From assembly GCF_000024725.1 (NCBI RefSeq), contig NC_013960.1, positions 952,261-1,016,260 of the forward strand: a stretch of 64,000 nt of DNA. Reading direction: 5' to 3'. This stretch comes from Nitrosococcus halophilus Nc 4 (GTDB taxonomy: Bacteria > Pseudomonadota > Gammaproteobacteria > Nitrosococcales > Nitrosococcaceae). The position numbers and the translations under genes are program-made. The notes beneath the pieces are model-generated. The model was given only the letters and a program-made list of their open reading frames with translations, did not search any database and had not been told where the DNA came from. The stretch's first letter is position 1; each line of letters begins with the position of its first letter. Positions 14,724-22,406 of this stretch are shown in pieces.

Positions 14724-14881
14724 TTGGCGAATTCCTCCCACATCCATTCGCTTAACCCGCGTCCTGCGATCAAATCCACAAACCAGAAGTAGCAGTCGGA
14801 ACCAAAATCGACTGCTGCAAATACCATGATTGCTGTGAACAGGAACCACAGCGTTAAAGACACGTCTTCTCTATCCATCAT
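14720..14881 (-). CDS. 53-residue membrane microprotein, first gene of leftward operon
   Basis: ATG 14881 with GGAGAACG directly upstream. One hydrophobic segment, LTLWFLFTAIMVFAAV, then FGSDCYFWFVDLIAG. Overlaps the next gene by 4 bp. First gene after the early leftward promoter at 14978-15017. Possibly a superinfection or membrane-acting early protein, by position only. Confidence 0.5.
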   Translation of the reverse strand: MMDREDVSLTLWFLFTAIMVFAAVDFGSDCYFWFVDLIAGRGLSEWMWEEFAK

Positions 14882-14977
14882 CGTTCTCCTTTTTTAAGCA
14901 CGCTACCGCCGGGCAGCTGCCTTTAGTGGGTGCCCTCAATGTCCCTTGTGGGGGTATTTGTGGGCCGATGGAGAAAG

Positions 14978-15017
14978 TAAAGCATGACTTTATATTTTTA
15001 GTCAAGTATTACTTTAC
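14978..15017 (-). promoter_or_regulatory. Early leftward promoter with two operators (intact prophage)
   Basis: Palindromes TAAAG-N5-CTTTA (centre 14985) and AAGTA-T-TACTT (centre 15009) are 24 bp apart; aligned consensus GTMAAGYATKACTTTAY. On the minus strand TTGACT (15000-15005) and TTTACT form a promoter overlapping both. The same TAAAG-N5-CTTTA palindrome lies at 16830-16844 between repressor and cro, so both are inferred binding sites of the repressor at 16166-16771. Transcription would enter the operon at 14881. Confidence 0.65.
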
Positions 15018-15143
15018 TAGTAAATAAAATGGTGGATTACGTTTGATAAAACTGTAGTAGTTGTGTGTTCACCGACTTCCGTGTCGGAAAAGAAAAGAGG
15101 AATTGGGGGATTAGGGGAGGTAGAAAGTGGTTGCCGCCTTGAA

Positions 15144-15164
15144 GTATTTATACATTGTAAATAC
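15144..15164. promoter_or_regulatory. Probable BrnA operator before brnT
   Basis: GTATTTA-N7-TAAATAC, a perfect inverted repeat ending 9 bp before the brnT start. BrnA antitoxins repress their own operon by binding such palindromes in the promoter; the assignment here is from position. Confidence 0.6.
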
Positions 15165-15173
15165 ACTATAAAA

Positions 15174-15461
15174 ATGAACTACGAGTGGGATGAGAAGAAG
15201 CGCGCGGCTAATTTGGAAAAGCATGGCCTAGATTTCCTGAGCGCCATCGAAGTTCTGGAGAGTGCAGAGCTTCTTGTAGTACGTGATAACCGCAAGGACT
15301 ACGGCGAGGAGCGGCTTATTGCCTATGGCTGCTTGAATAATAGAGTTTATGTCGTGGTCTACGTACAGCGCAGGCCGAAGGTGGTGCGCCTCATCTCCTT
15401 CCGCAAAGCCAATCGCAGAGAGGTAATGTTTTATGAAACGGCCCTATCCAGAGGAACCTGA
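15174..15461 (+). CDS. brnT: BrnT ribonuclease toxin
   Basis: 95 residues from ATG 15174. Family signature FEWDE-type start (MNYEWDEKKRAANLEKHGLD F), central RKDYGEERLIAYG and C-terminal RLISFRKANRREVMFYE. BrnT is a RelE-fold RNase neutralised by BrnA; Arg and Lys residues of the signature are present. Lies between the early leftward promoter and the repressor operon. Confidence 0.88.
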   Translation: MNYEWDEKKRAANLEKHGLDFLSAIEVLESAELLVVRDNRKDYGEERLIAYGCLNNRVYVVVYVQRRPKVVRLISFRKANRREVMFYETALSRGT

Positions 15462-15759
15462 TGTAGTGAGGTATACCGAAGAGGAAATCAAAGAGATGAT
15501 CGCGCGCGGGGAAGATCGGACCGACTGGGATCGAGTGAAGAAGATGCGCGACGAGGATATCGCCATTGATGAGGATTCCCCGGAAATCACTGAAGAGATG
15601 ATGGCGCACGCCGAAGTTATCCGCCGCCCCAAGGAAATTGTGACGCTACGCCTGGATGCCGAGGTGCTGGAGTGGTTTAAAGCCCAAGGGAAGGGTTACC
15701 AGACGCGCATCAACGCGGTGCTGAAGGCGTATATGAAAGCACGCGAGGAACGGCGGTAA
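15433..15759 (+). CDS. brnA: BrnA antitoxin
   Basis: 108 residues. Acidic N-terminal part (YTEEEIKEMIARGEDRTDWD) wraps the toxin; the C-terminal ribbon-helix-helix is RPKEIVTLRLDAEVLEWFKA followed by GYQTRINAVLKAYM. Starts inside brnT (29-bp overlap). Homologous to the orphan at 2305-2607. Represses the operon with BrnT, probably at 15144-15164. Confidence 0.88.
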   Translation: MKRPYPEEPDVVRYTEEEIKEMIARGEDRTDWDRVKKMRDEDIAIDEDSPEITEEMMAHAEVIRRPKEIVTLRLDAEVLEWFKAQGKGYQTRINAVLKAYMKAREERR

Positions 15760-15893
15760 CGGGTTATTGGGCCTGGCCTAACTGATGCTCCTTTGACATT
15801 CCCTTTTTTAGGGAGATGATGATTTATTCTAGCAGAGCCACTATCTTTTTTGGATGGTGCTTTACCGCCGCTTTGTGGTTTCTTATTGGTCAC
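15696..15893 (-). CDS. Possible small basic protein antisense to brnA end
   Basis: GTG 15893 has an excellent AGGGAGG six bases upstream. 65 residues, very basic (KKPQSGGKAPSKKDSGSARI). It overlaps the last 64 bp of brnA on the other strand, so part may be chance. No family. Kept because of the ribosome site and because the gap 15760-15948 would otherwise be empty. Confidence 0.3.
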   Translation of the reverse strand: MTNKKPQSGGKAPSKKDSGSARINHHLPKKGNVKGASVRPGPITRYRRSSRAFIYAFSTALMRVW

Positions 15894-15948
15894 CAAATAC
15901 CTCCCTAATTTATAAATACCCACGCTCCCTAGCAGGGGGGCATACCCC

Positions 15949-16182
15949 TTACTGGTGCTCTCTCTTGGCGTACATGATTAATTCATGGTCAAGTTGCCGG
16001 AGAGCGCCCAAAGCAAAGTGAGGGTCTTGCCCGGCATATCCAGACCAGCCTTTAGTAACCCGTCGCCCTCTCATAACTCCCACAAAAGCAACTCCTATAA
16101 GCTGCCCTTTTTGTGCATCTTCTAGGAGTTTTTTTAAAGTGTCTACTGTCCCCGCAGAGATATGATTACTTTGTGGGGCCAT
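15949..16182 (-). CDS. Small conserved prophage protein beside repressor
   Basis: 77 residues from ATG 16182 (GGAG upstream; other ATGs at 16191 and 16194 possible). Paralogue of 5037-5264, sharing GQLIGVAFVGVMRGRR and KGWSGYAGQDPHF. Overlaps the repressor end, so co-transcribed with it in the lysogen. Function unknown. Confidence 0.65.
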   Translation of the reverse strand: MAPQSNHISAGTVDTLKKLLEDAQKGQLIGVAFVGVMRGRRVTKGWSGYAGQDPHFALGALRQLDHELIMYAKREHQ

Positions 16183-16771
16183 CGTCTCCATCATCTCTTT
16201 TTTTTATCTCGTCCCTAAAAAAATCTTCTATAGATTCACCGGGGCCTAGGATCACGCCTTTATCTTTTCTTCGATCTAATCCACTCCTGCGCTCGAAATC
16301 CACTTCTTGGACATTCCGCCGGCGCTCCTTACCGCTACGGCGTTCCTGGGAGGCATTGGGTTTAGAGGATTTCTTTTTCGTTAGCCTTTGATCCTGTTCG
16401 TATTTGCTTTTTAGCTCGAAGTAGAGTTCCTCGTTCTTTCGCTTCGCCTCCCGCATAGACTCCAGAAAATCCTTTTGTTGCCTATCCGTTAGGCTTTCGA
16501 AAAGGTTCAGGACCTCTCTCTGTTGAGGGGTTAACAGCGATTCAGTATCTGAAAGCCTCATAGATCCTTGGCCGGTCAGTAGCCAATCAATTGATATGCC
16601 TAACGCTGCCCTAATACCTGGAAGTCTATCTCTAGCAATTTTTCCTGTTTTCAGCCACCCACCTATTGCTTGCAAAGACATATCAAGATTAGTCGCAAGC
16701 TTGGCATTCGAGACGCCGGTCTCGTCCATCGCCTGGCGGAGTCGTTTGGCTACATCTTTGTCATCAAGCAT
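16166..16771 (-). CDS. CI-type phage repressor
   Basis: 201 residues from ATG 16771. One N-terminal XRE HTH: RLRQAMDETGVSNAKLATNL followed by MSLQAIGGWLKTGKIARD. A helical middle (EVLNLFESLTDRQQKDFLES) leads to the same double ERRSGxxRR tail as the other repressor (ERRSGKERR, FERRSGLDRR, then GVILGPGES). No LexA-type protease domain, so induction is more likely by the antirepressors than by RecA cleavage. An earlier start at 16855 would overlap the operators. Confidence 0.8.
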   Translation of the reverse strand: MLDDKDVAKRLRQAMDETGVSNAKLATNLDMSLQAIGGWLKTGKIARDRLPGIRAALGISIDWLLTGQGSMRLSDTESLLTPQQREVLNLFESLTDRQQKDFLESMREAKRKNEELYFELKSKYEQDQRLTKKKSSKPNASQERRSGKERRRNVQEVDFERRSGLDRRKDKGVILGPGESIEDFFRDEIKKRDDGDDGPTK

Positions 16772-16846
16772 AACTTGATTATTCAGGTTGTATACATTTT
16801 CTCCAAGCAAACTGGGATTGACCTTTTGATAAAGTTGTGCTTTATT
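16772..16846. promoter_or_regulatory. Repressor/cro intergenic operators and rightward promoter
   Basis: TAAAG-N5-CTTTA at 16830-16844 matches the leftward operator. It sits between TTGACC (16818-16823) and TTTATT (16841-16846), spacer 17, the promoter for the cro-like gene. A second palindrome, AACTTGA-N4-TCAGGTT (16772-16789, one mismatch), abuts the repressor start codon; its half sites resemble the ACAAC-type operators of the left element. Confidence 0.6.
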
Positions 16847-16856
16847 AAATGGCATT

Positions 16857-17075
16857 ATGAAAACTCCACTTGATATTTCTATTGAAATCCTCGGAAGCCA
16901 GGCGGCCTTAGCGCGTGAAGTTGGAGTCACCCTCCAGGCTGTGAATCAATGGGTTAAAAAAGGGAGAGTCCCTCCAGGGCGGGCCATCGCAATCGAGCAG
17001 GCCACCAAACGCCGTGTCACTCGTTATGAACTCAGGCCCGACATCTTCGGAGAAAAAGAAAGCGCCGCCGCATGA
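16857..17075 (+). CDS. Cro/YdaS-like HTH regulator
   Basis: 72 residues. HTH: LGSQAALAREVGVTLQAVNQ, then PPGRAIAIEQATKRRVTRYE and LRPDIFGEKESAAA, the end block shared with 6113-6358. Divergent from the repressor, expected to repress it during lytic growth. Overlaps the following gene by 4 bp. Confidence 0.75.
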   Translation: MKTPLDISIEILGSQAALAREVGVTLQAVNQWVKKGRVPPGRAIAIEQATKRRVTRYELRPDIFGEKESAAA

Positions 17076-17269
17076 CTGTCTCCTGCCAACATTGCCTCCA
17101 TGCCAAGCCTTGGTTCGTCCATGGCGGAATTTCCGTGGAATGCCTGGCCAAAGGCGAGCGGGGCTATGCCTGGGACATTGAGCGGCAGTGCGGGCAATTT
17201 GAAAGAAAGCCATCGGATTCTCCTGGTAAGTCACATGCACGGATTAAAGCGCATGGTTGGGGGGGATGA
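17072..17269 (+). CDS. Small Cys-rich conserved prophage protein
   Basis: 65 residues. CQHC near the N-terminus plus Cys in VECLAKGERG and RQCGQFE could bind zinc. Shares AKPW(F/L)VHGGISVECLAKGE with the protein at 6355-6543. Second gene of the early rightward operon; overlaps both neighbours. Function unknown. Confidence 0.65.
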   Translation: MTVSCQHCLHAKPWFVHGGISVECLAKGERGYAWDIERQCGQFERKPSDSPGKSHARIKAHGWGG

Positions 17270-17538
17270 CAGGGGATCGCGCGGGATTTTTAACCGAGGC
17301 GGATTTGCTGCGGCGGATCGCCATGACTCGGCAAAACGTCATCTCGGAGCGCACGGGCTTGAGCGACAGCCAAGTCAACCGGATCGTTTCCGGTCAATCG
17401 GGGCTGACCTTGGGCAAAGTGGTGCCCTTTCTCCACGCCATCGGCTACGAGGTTATCGAAAGAGAAGGGGATAGGGTCAGCGTGCCCAGGGAGGAATACG
17501 AAGCCATACGTATTTTGGCAAGGAAGGCCTTGGGATGA
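17266..17538 (+). CDS. CII-like phage transcription activator
   Basis: 90 residues from ATG 17266. HTH-like region LLRRIAMTRQNVISERTGLS then DSQVNRIVSGQSGLTLGKVV; C-terminal VPREEYEAIRILARKALG. Resembles lambda CII, which activates repressor establishment. Start chosen by overlap with the previous stop and by alignment to 6540-6812. Confidence 0.7.
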   Translation: MTGDRAGFLTEADLLRRIAMTRQNVISERTGLSDSQVNRIVSGQSGLTLGKVVPFLHAIGYEVIEREGDRVSVPREEYEAIRILARKALG

Positions 17539-17601
17539 ACAGATTACAGCACCGCCATAACCTCGGGGCGGCAATGCCGAGGCGTATCACCGGGACCGTT
17601 T

Positions 17602-17635
17602 GGGCCGGGAGTTTCCTGATCCGGCCCGTTTTTTT
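17602..17635 (+). terminator. Intrinsic terminator fused to a ribosome site
   Basis: GGGCCGG (17602-17608) pairs with CCGGCCC (17621-17627), followed by seven Ts (17629-17635). GGAGG at 17636-17640, the ribosome site of the next gene, begins directly after the T-run. Transcription into the replication genes must pass it, so an antitermination or attenuation step is plausible. The matching hairpin in the left element is split by the MITE. Confidence 0.75.
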
Positions 17636-17647
17636 GGAGGGTTACCC

Positions 17648-17995
17648 ATGCTAGCGGAACATCGCCCCGCTAACCCGTCGATCTACGGCAACGACTTTAT
17701 GCGCCATGTGGGCTACACCACCTGCAAGCAATGGCAGGAAGGGATGTGGCGAGAGGAAATCCCGGCCAGTGCTGAACCCCCCGCAGGATGGGAGGCTTCC
17801 TACGCCTTAGGACCCAACCTCAACGATCTCGCACGCCGGGAGTTTGCCGACGGCTGGGACAAGCGCCTGGAAGAGACCCAGGACTGTCGTCGGCCCGTAC
17901 AAGCAGCAAGGGACCGAGAGGGAAAACGAATTTTATTGGCGCTGCTTCTGGGCTGCGTCTTGTGTTGGATAGCCGTTTTCAAGCTGATTTTTTAA
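17648..17995 (+). CDS. Unknown protein with C-terminal membrane anchor
   Basis: 115 residues, ATG 17648 after GGAGG. Soluble N-terminal part with NPSIYGNDFMRHVGYTTCKQ and LNDLARREFADGWDKRLEET, then one C-terminal transmembrane helix ILLALLLGCVLCWIAVFKLI. No family recognised. First gene past the terminator. Confidence 0.6.
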   Translation: MLAEHRPANPSIYGNDFMRHVGYTTCKQWQEGMWREEIPASAEPPAGWEASYALGPNLNDLARREFADGWDKRLEETQDCRRPVQAARDREGKRILLALLLGCVLCWIAVFKLIF

Positions 17996-17998
17996 GCC

Positions 17999-18166
17999 AT
18001 GGAGATCACCGAAGACGACAAAGAGTTTTTCGAGGAGCGGGCCGCAATCATGGAATACGAGGGAGGGTTATCCAGAGAAGAAGCTGAGAGAGAGGCTAGG
18101 AAACTGATGAGGCGAAGAATTCAACGGCGCGCCTACCTGATCGATGAAGCGAAACAAGAGGATTAA
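17999..18166 (+). CDS. 55-residue acidic/helical early protein
   Basis: Reads MEITEDDKEFFEERAAIMEY then EGGLSREEAEREARKLMRRR. The EYEGGLSREEAE block is common in short phage and mobile-element proteins next to primase genes. Starts 3 bp after the previous gene. Function unknown. Confidence 0.55.
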   Translation: MEITEDDKEFFEERAAIMEYEGGLSREEAEREARKLMRRRIQRRAYLIDEAKQED

Positions 18167-18168
18167 AC

Positions 18169-18294
18169 GTGGGCAATATCGGAATACAAGAAGCGATTTT
18201 TGAACAGCTAGAGCTGTGGGGCATAAAAGCGATCACCGTTATCGTCTTGGTTGGGCTTGGCGTGATGCTTTGGAAATTATGGCGCGACGAATAA
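18169..18294 (+). CDS. 41-residue single-pass membrane microprotein
   Basis: GTG start 2 bp after the previous stop. Helix AITVIVLVGLGVMLWKLW spans the membrane, with a short amphipathic N-terminus. Overlaps the next gene by 16 bp. No family recognised. Confidence 0.45.
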   Translation: MGNIGIQEAIFEQLELWGIKAITVIVLVGLGVMLWKLWRDE

Positions 18295-18464
18295 TCCAAC
18301 CGGCCCACTGTAACCCTTTCCCCCTGGGGAATCCTAACCGGCTGCGCCTGCATCAGTTGAAACACGGTTCAGAAAAAACCGGTCAATGGGTCCTCCTGAC
18401 GGGCCTGAGCAAGGGTACTAAGAGGCTCGGTTTTTGGGTAAATAGCACGGCTCAAAATCAATAA
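18279..18464 (+). CDS. Small early protein, unknown
   Basis: 61 residues from ATG 18279: NPFPLGNPNRLRLHQLKHGS then GQWVLLTGLSKGTKRLGFWV. Ends 5 bp before the primase gene. No family recognised. Confidence 0.5.
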   Translation: MARRIIQPAHCNPFPLGNPNRLRLHQLKHGSEKTGQWVLLTGLSKGTKRLGFWVNSTAQNQ

Positions 18465-18469
18465 TCAAT

Positions 18470-20902
18470 ATGCTACAGAATTACGATAGCGTCCTGGCGC
18501 AATTGCGCGACGCCGGATTAATCATCCGGCACCTGGATACCTCCGGGCGGTTCAAACGCTGCAAGGTGGAAGGGGATCGAGAGAAGCGGGGCTGGTACAT
18601 CCTGCATGAAATATCCGGAGATTCCGGACCGTTGATTGTGGGCTCCTTTGGGATTTGGCGGGGGAATGATAACAACGCCCAGAAGATCCAGATCGAGCGC
18701 TCCGAGATTTCTGAGCAGCAGCAAAAAGCGTTGGCGGAACGGATCCGGGCGGATCGGAAAAAGGCGGAAGCGGCACGCCGACGGGAAGCCGAACGGGCCG
18801 CACTGCGAGCCCAGAAAATGTGGGCCAAGTGTTTGCCCACCGACCAGAGCGGCACCCAGGATTACCTGAGCCGCAAAGGCATCCAAGCCCACGGTGTGCG
18901 GTTCACGCCGAGCGGCGCCCTGGTGATCCCGATGATGGATATTGCCGGGCGGATTCATGGCTTGCAGTTCATTCTCAGCCGCCAGGCCCACGCCAAGCGG
19001 ATCGACAAATTCCAGCGAGACAAAGAATACTGGCCCCCTGGGTTACAGAAGCAAGGCCATTTTTTTCAGGTCGGCGGGGTGCCCAATGGCGTGGGGGTCA
19101 TCGTCGAGGGCTACGCCACCGGCGCATCGATCTATGAAGCCACCGGCTTGCCGGTCTTCGTCGCCTTCGATGCCCACAACCTCCAGCCGGTCGCCCTGGC
19201 GCTGGCCAAGCGCTACAAAACCGTCAAATGGCTCATCGCCGCGGATGACGACAATTTCCAGAAATGCCGGGAGTGCAAGCTGCCGGTCAAAGTTTCGGAC
19301 GGCGACGACTGCCCCCATTGCGGCGAGCCCCATGGGAAGAAAAACGCCGGTGTCGATGCCGCCTACGCCACCGCCCTGGCGATTGACGGCGCGGTGGCGG
19401 TCCCTCGTTTTGAAGACCAAGAAGGCCGCTGGCAGGCCTTCGAAAAACGCGGCAAGAAAACCACCGACTTCAACGATCTCCACCTGGCCGAAGGCCTCCA
19501 GTCTGTTCGCCGGCAAATCGAGGAAATCATCGAGTCACGCAAATGGCGGCAACGCATTGCCGGGCCCGCGCGCAGCGGCGACGAATCGCCGGGGGAAGAG
19601 GGGACTCTGGTTCCCGTTCAAGGTTTGGACGAACTCCTAGACCGGTTTTCCATGGTTTATGGCCATGGGGGCACGGCCTTCGATCACCGGGAACATATGC
19701 TTGTGGCCATGTCCGACGTTCGGGATCTGTGCATCCGCCGGGAACTCTACCGGGCCTGGATGGAGCATCCAGATCGCAAAATCGTGCGGGTGGACGAAGT
19801 AGGATTTGACCCGGCGGGCCGAGACACGCAAATCAAATGCAATCTTTGGGAGGGTTGGCCGACAGAGCCGAAAGCGGGCAATTGCCAGTCTCTTCTGGAG
19901 CTCCTCGAGTACATGTGTGGCCGGGAAAACCAGAACTCTCAGGCGCTGCTTGATTGGGTGCTGAAATGGCTGGCCTATCCCATTCAAAACCCAGGCGCAA
20001 AAATGCGAACGGCCCTGGTTATCCACGGTCCCCAGGGCACCGGCAAAAACCTATTTTTCGAGTGCATCATGCAAATTTACGGCCGCTACGGCCGCATCAT
20101 CGACCAGTCGGCGGTGGAAGATAAATTCAACGACTGGGCCTCGAAAAAGCTCTTTCTCATCGCCGACGAAGTGATCGCCCGCTCCGAACTCTTCCACATC
20201 AAAAACAAACTCAAGGGGCTCATTACGGGAGAATGGATTCGCATCAATCCCAAAAACATCGGCGCGTACGAGGAACGCAACCATGTCAACATGGTGTTCC
20301 TCTCGAACGAGCGCATGCCCGTGGTCCTCGAGGAAGACGACCGCCGCCATTGCATCATCTGGACCCCGGAAAAGCTCCCCAAGGCAGTCTATGACGAAGT
20401 GGCGGCGGAAATCCGCGACGGCGGCGTCGAGGCGCTCCATCACTATCTGCTCAATCTGGATCTCACCGGCTTCAACGAACACACCCGGCCGCCCCACACC
20501 GAGGCCAAGCAGGAACTCATCGAGCTGTCCATGGATACCTGCACCGAGTTCTACCACGATCTTGCAGACGGGGAGTTCGGCGACCTTCATCAATGGCCGG
20601 TGCTGTCCGACGACCTGTTCGACCTCTACCGGTCCTGGTGCTCCCTCCGGGGACACCGATCCCCGGCCAGCCAAAGGCGGTTCAATGACATCCTGATACG
20701 CAAGCACGGCGCCCAAAAGCTTCGCAAGCAGATCATGACTCCCGCTGGGCGCAGCAATCAAAGGACTTTTTTGATCTTCAGGGACGCGGTTGATAAGCCC
20801 CCCGATGAGAGCGAGGCCGTTTGGTATGGCCGATGTGTGGAGAAGGTCCGGTACTTGATTTCCGATTGGAAGGAGTCCAGACCATTCCGTGTCGTCAAAT
20901 AA
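18470..20902 (+). CDS. Phage primase-helicase (TOPRIM + SF3/D5-like)
   Basis: 810 residues. It should prime and unwind DNA at the prophage origin. N-terminal region about 1-130 is helical and charged; 135-400 holds the TOPRIM primase with VGVIVEGYATGASIYEATGL and WLIAADDD, plus an inserted zinc finger CRECKLPVKVSDGDDCPHCG. The SF3-like helicase at about 460-680 has Walker A VIHGPQGTGKN, Walker B-like KLFLIADEV and sensor 1 NMVFLSNERMPV. The C-terminal about 100 residues (EFGDLHQWPVLSDDLFDLYR) form a winged-helix-like domain shared with the BRO protein at 23274-24224. Iterons follow directly. Confidence 0.9.
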   Translation: MLQNYDSVLAQLRDAGLIIRHLDTSGRFKRCKVEGDREKRGWYILHEISGDSGPLIVGSFGIWRGNDNNAQKIQIERSEISEQQQKALAERIRADRKKAEAARRREAERAALRAQKMWAKCLPTDQSGTQDYLSRKGIQAHGVRFTPSGALVIPMMDIAGRIHGLQFILSRQAHAKRIDKFQRDKEYWPPGLQKQGHFFQVGGVPNGVGVIVEGYATGASIYEATGLPVFVAFDAHNLQPVALALAKRYKTVKWLIAADDDNFQKCRECKLPVKVSDGDDCPHCGEPHGKKNAGVDAAYATALAIDGAVAVPRFEDQEGRWQAFEKRGKKTTDFNDLHLAEGLQSVRRQIEEIIESRKWRQRIAGPARSGDESPGEEGTLVPVQGLDELLDRFSMVYGHGGTAFDHREHMLVAMSDVRDLCIRRELYRAWMEHPDRKIVRVDEVGFDPAGRDTQIKCNLWEGWPTEPKAGNCQSLLELLEYMCGRENQNSQALLDWVLKWLAYPIQNPGAKMRTALVIHGPQGTGKNLFFECIMQIYGRYGRIIDQSAVEDKFNDWASKKLFLIADEVIARSELFHIKNKLKGLITGEWIRINPKNIGAYEERNHVNMVFLSNERMPVVLEEDDRRHCIIWTPEKLPKAVYDEVAAEIRDGGVEALHHYLLNLDLTGFNEHTRPPHTEAKQELIELSMDTCTEFYHDLADGEFGDLHQWPVLSDDLFDLYRSWCSLRGHRSPASQRRFNDILIRKHGAQKLRKQIMTPAGRSNQRTFLIFRDAVDKPPDESEAVWYGRCVEKVRYLISDWKESRPFRVVK

Positions 20903-20920
20903 ATGAAACTTTATAACAAA

Positions 20921-21184
20921 GTAGTAGGAATAGTAGGGTTCGCAGCAGGAACAGTAGCAGGGTTTTTTGATGGAAATATTCAGCACAATCAGAAACTTAT
21001 TAAAAGTAGTAGGAATAGTGGGGCTCTACGTGCGCGGGCGCGTGAGAAAAGAAAAATTTCTTCCGGTATTAACCGATATAAATTTCTCCCGCGCGTAAGA
21101 CCCCTCTATTCCCACTATTCCTACTACTGTATTGATTTTTAAATAATTTTGACCAAAAAAACCCTACTACTGTTCCCGCTACTG
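20921..21184. repeat. Iteron cluster with long hairpin, candidate replication origin
   Basis: Five related units of consensus GYAGYAGGAAYAGTRGYRGGG occur directly after the primase gene: forward at 20921-20938, 20942-20962 and 21005-21022, inverted at 21111-21128 and 21162-21184. Units 3 and 4 form an 18-bp perfect inverted repeat 88 bp apart. Inside are more inverted segments (GCGCG, AAATTT) and AT-rich DNA. The open frame across it (20903-21142) translates the repeats and is doubtful. Origin role is inferred from repeats plus position. Confidence 0.6.
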
Positions 21185-21223
21185 ATCAATAAACCCAACT
21201 ATTTAGAAAAAAGAGGAAAAATC

Positions 21224-21421
21224 ATGGCCGATACGGCAGATAAAGCCAGCGATTGGGAAACCAGAGAACGAGAAGCCAGCCTCCAGGCCATCCGGCGGGC
21301 CGCCGCGGCGATACCCCCCGGCAAGCCCGGCGATTGCGAGACCTGTGGCGAATACTCCCCTCGACTGGTGGGGGGCATATGTGCGCCCTGCCGAGACTTT
21401 TTGGCGATGACAAAGGGGTAA
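21224..21421 (+). CDS. TraR/DksA-type zinc-finger protein
   Basis: 65 residues from ATG 21224 with AGAGG upstream. C-terminal CETCGEYSPRLVGGICAPCR is a CxxC-x(n)-CxxC zinc finger as in phage TraR/DksA-like proteins, which bind the RNA polymerase secondary channel. N-terminal helix DWETREREASLQAIRRAAAA fits. Likely modulates host transcription. Confidence 0.65.
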   Translation: MADTADKASDWETREREASLQAIRRAAAAIPPGKPGDCETCGEYSPRLVGGICAPCRDFLAMTKG

Positions 21422-21464
21422 CAAATAGTGACTCCCTGACGGCAATCAAGAAATCACCATACCC

Positions 21465-22103
21465 ATGATGACCGAAGAAAAACTCACCCTCACCGAATTC
21501 GCCCGGCGGGCCGGTTTCCGGCCAAGCTACGCCTCCCAGCTCAAGCGCAACGGCCGGCTGGTGATGGACGGGCGCAAGGTCCTCTTCCGCGCCTCCCTGG
21601 AGCGGATTGAAGAGACCCGAGACCCCTCCAAAATCACCCCCAAGCCGGCCAGCGGCATCCCGACCCCGGAAGCCCAGGCCATTCGGGAGGGGATGGCGGC
21701 CAAGGCCGCGGTGGAAAGACCGCCCCAGACCGTCCAGGCGTCGTTTTCAGGCGATGACTCCGATAGGGAAGGGCAAGACGACCTAGAGGACACCAGCGAC
21801 GCCCCTGTGGGCTACCAAGCCGCCCGGGCCAAGCGCGAACACTTCAACGCCGAAATGGCCCGGCTGGAATACGAAAAGGCCATCGGTCAACTGGTGGAAA
21901 TCGACCTGGTGCGGGAAGTCATTCTCAACGCCACCACCACCTTCCGCGCCAAGCTCGAACAAATGGCCGAAAACATCGCCGGCCGGGTTCAGGCCGCCCC
22001 GGATGAAGCCGAGGGGAGGGCAGTGGTGATGGAGGAAGTCGAACACGCCCTGGGGGATTTGTCACGGGCGTTTGAGAAGCTGGCTAGGGATGGGGGGCAG
22101 TAG
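21465..22103 (+). CDS. Terminase small subunit (Nu1-like)
   Basis: 212 residues. An N-terminal winged helix (LTLTEFARRAGFRPSYASQL) for DNA recognition, a linker, then the helical oligomerisation part ARAKREHFNAEMARLEYEKA followed by LVREVILNATTTFRAKLEQM. Resembles lambda Nu1-type subunits. Unusually two BRO genes separate it from the large subunit at 24226. Confidence 0.75.
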   Translation: MMTEEKLTLTEFARRAGFRPSYASQLKRNGRLVMDGRKVLFRASLERIEETRDPSKITPKPASGIPTPEAQAIREGMAAKAAVERPPQTVQASFSGDDSDREGQDDLEDTSDAPVGYQAARAKREHFNAEMARLEYEKAIGQLVEIDLVREVILNATTTFRAKLEQMAENIAGRVQAAPDEAEGRAVVMEEVEHALGDLSRAFEKLARDGGQ

Positions 22104-22136
22104 ATGGGTATGTTATTAACCAACCCCTCCCTGCAT

Positions 22137-22406
22137 TTGACAGTCGCGCCCGCTCGGGCCTATATTGACCCTGCCGCGGCAAAATCCGTGGCCGGGATTG
22201 ACAGCCCGAAAGACCATGAGGCGCAAACGCGCCGCCAACATCCGTTGGGTGCGTTTTTTTATGCCCGCAAGATTATCTATGGCGGGCCATTTCGGGAGAC
22301 CTTCGGGTCTGCCGGTGTCCTTGTGGGCCGGTCTGTCAACCCGTTATGGCCCGTCACCCTATTGACAGGGGGTGATGGCTCCAAAACTAACCGCAAGGAG
22401 TCCATC
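22137..22406 (+). promoter_or_regulatory. Antirepressor leader A: promoter, attenuator, structured RNA
   Basis: TTGACA (22137-22142) and TATATT with an 18-bp spacer give a strong promoter. About 90 bp later a hairpin with arms AACGC/GCGTT and CAAC/GTTG ends in a T7 run near 22255. Then follows TTATGCCCGCA, structured GC-rich DNA, and AAGGAG before the BRO start. Very similar architecture precedes 31142 and 54583. Translations in two frames resemble phage Ash-like leader proteins, so the region may be an antisense or attenuator RNA of the C4 kind; this is inference. Confidence 0.5.

Noticed and set aside
20903-21142. 79-codon frame after the primase gene
   Set aside because: It translates the iteron units and hairpin; low-complexity result, no ribosome site, better explained as repeats.
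22104-22406. Extension of the BRO gene to 22104
   Set aside because: It covers a promoter and terminator and lacks a ribosome site at its start; AAGGAG marks ATG 22407.
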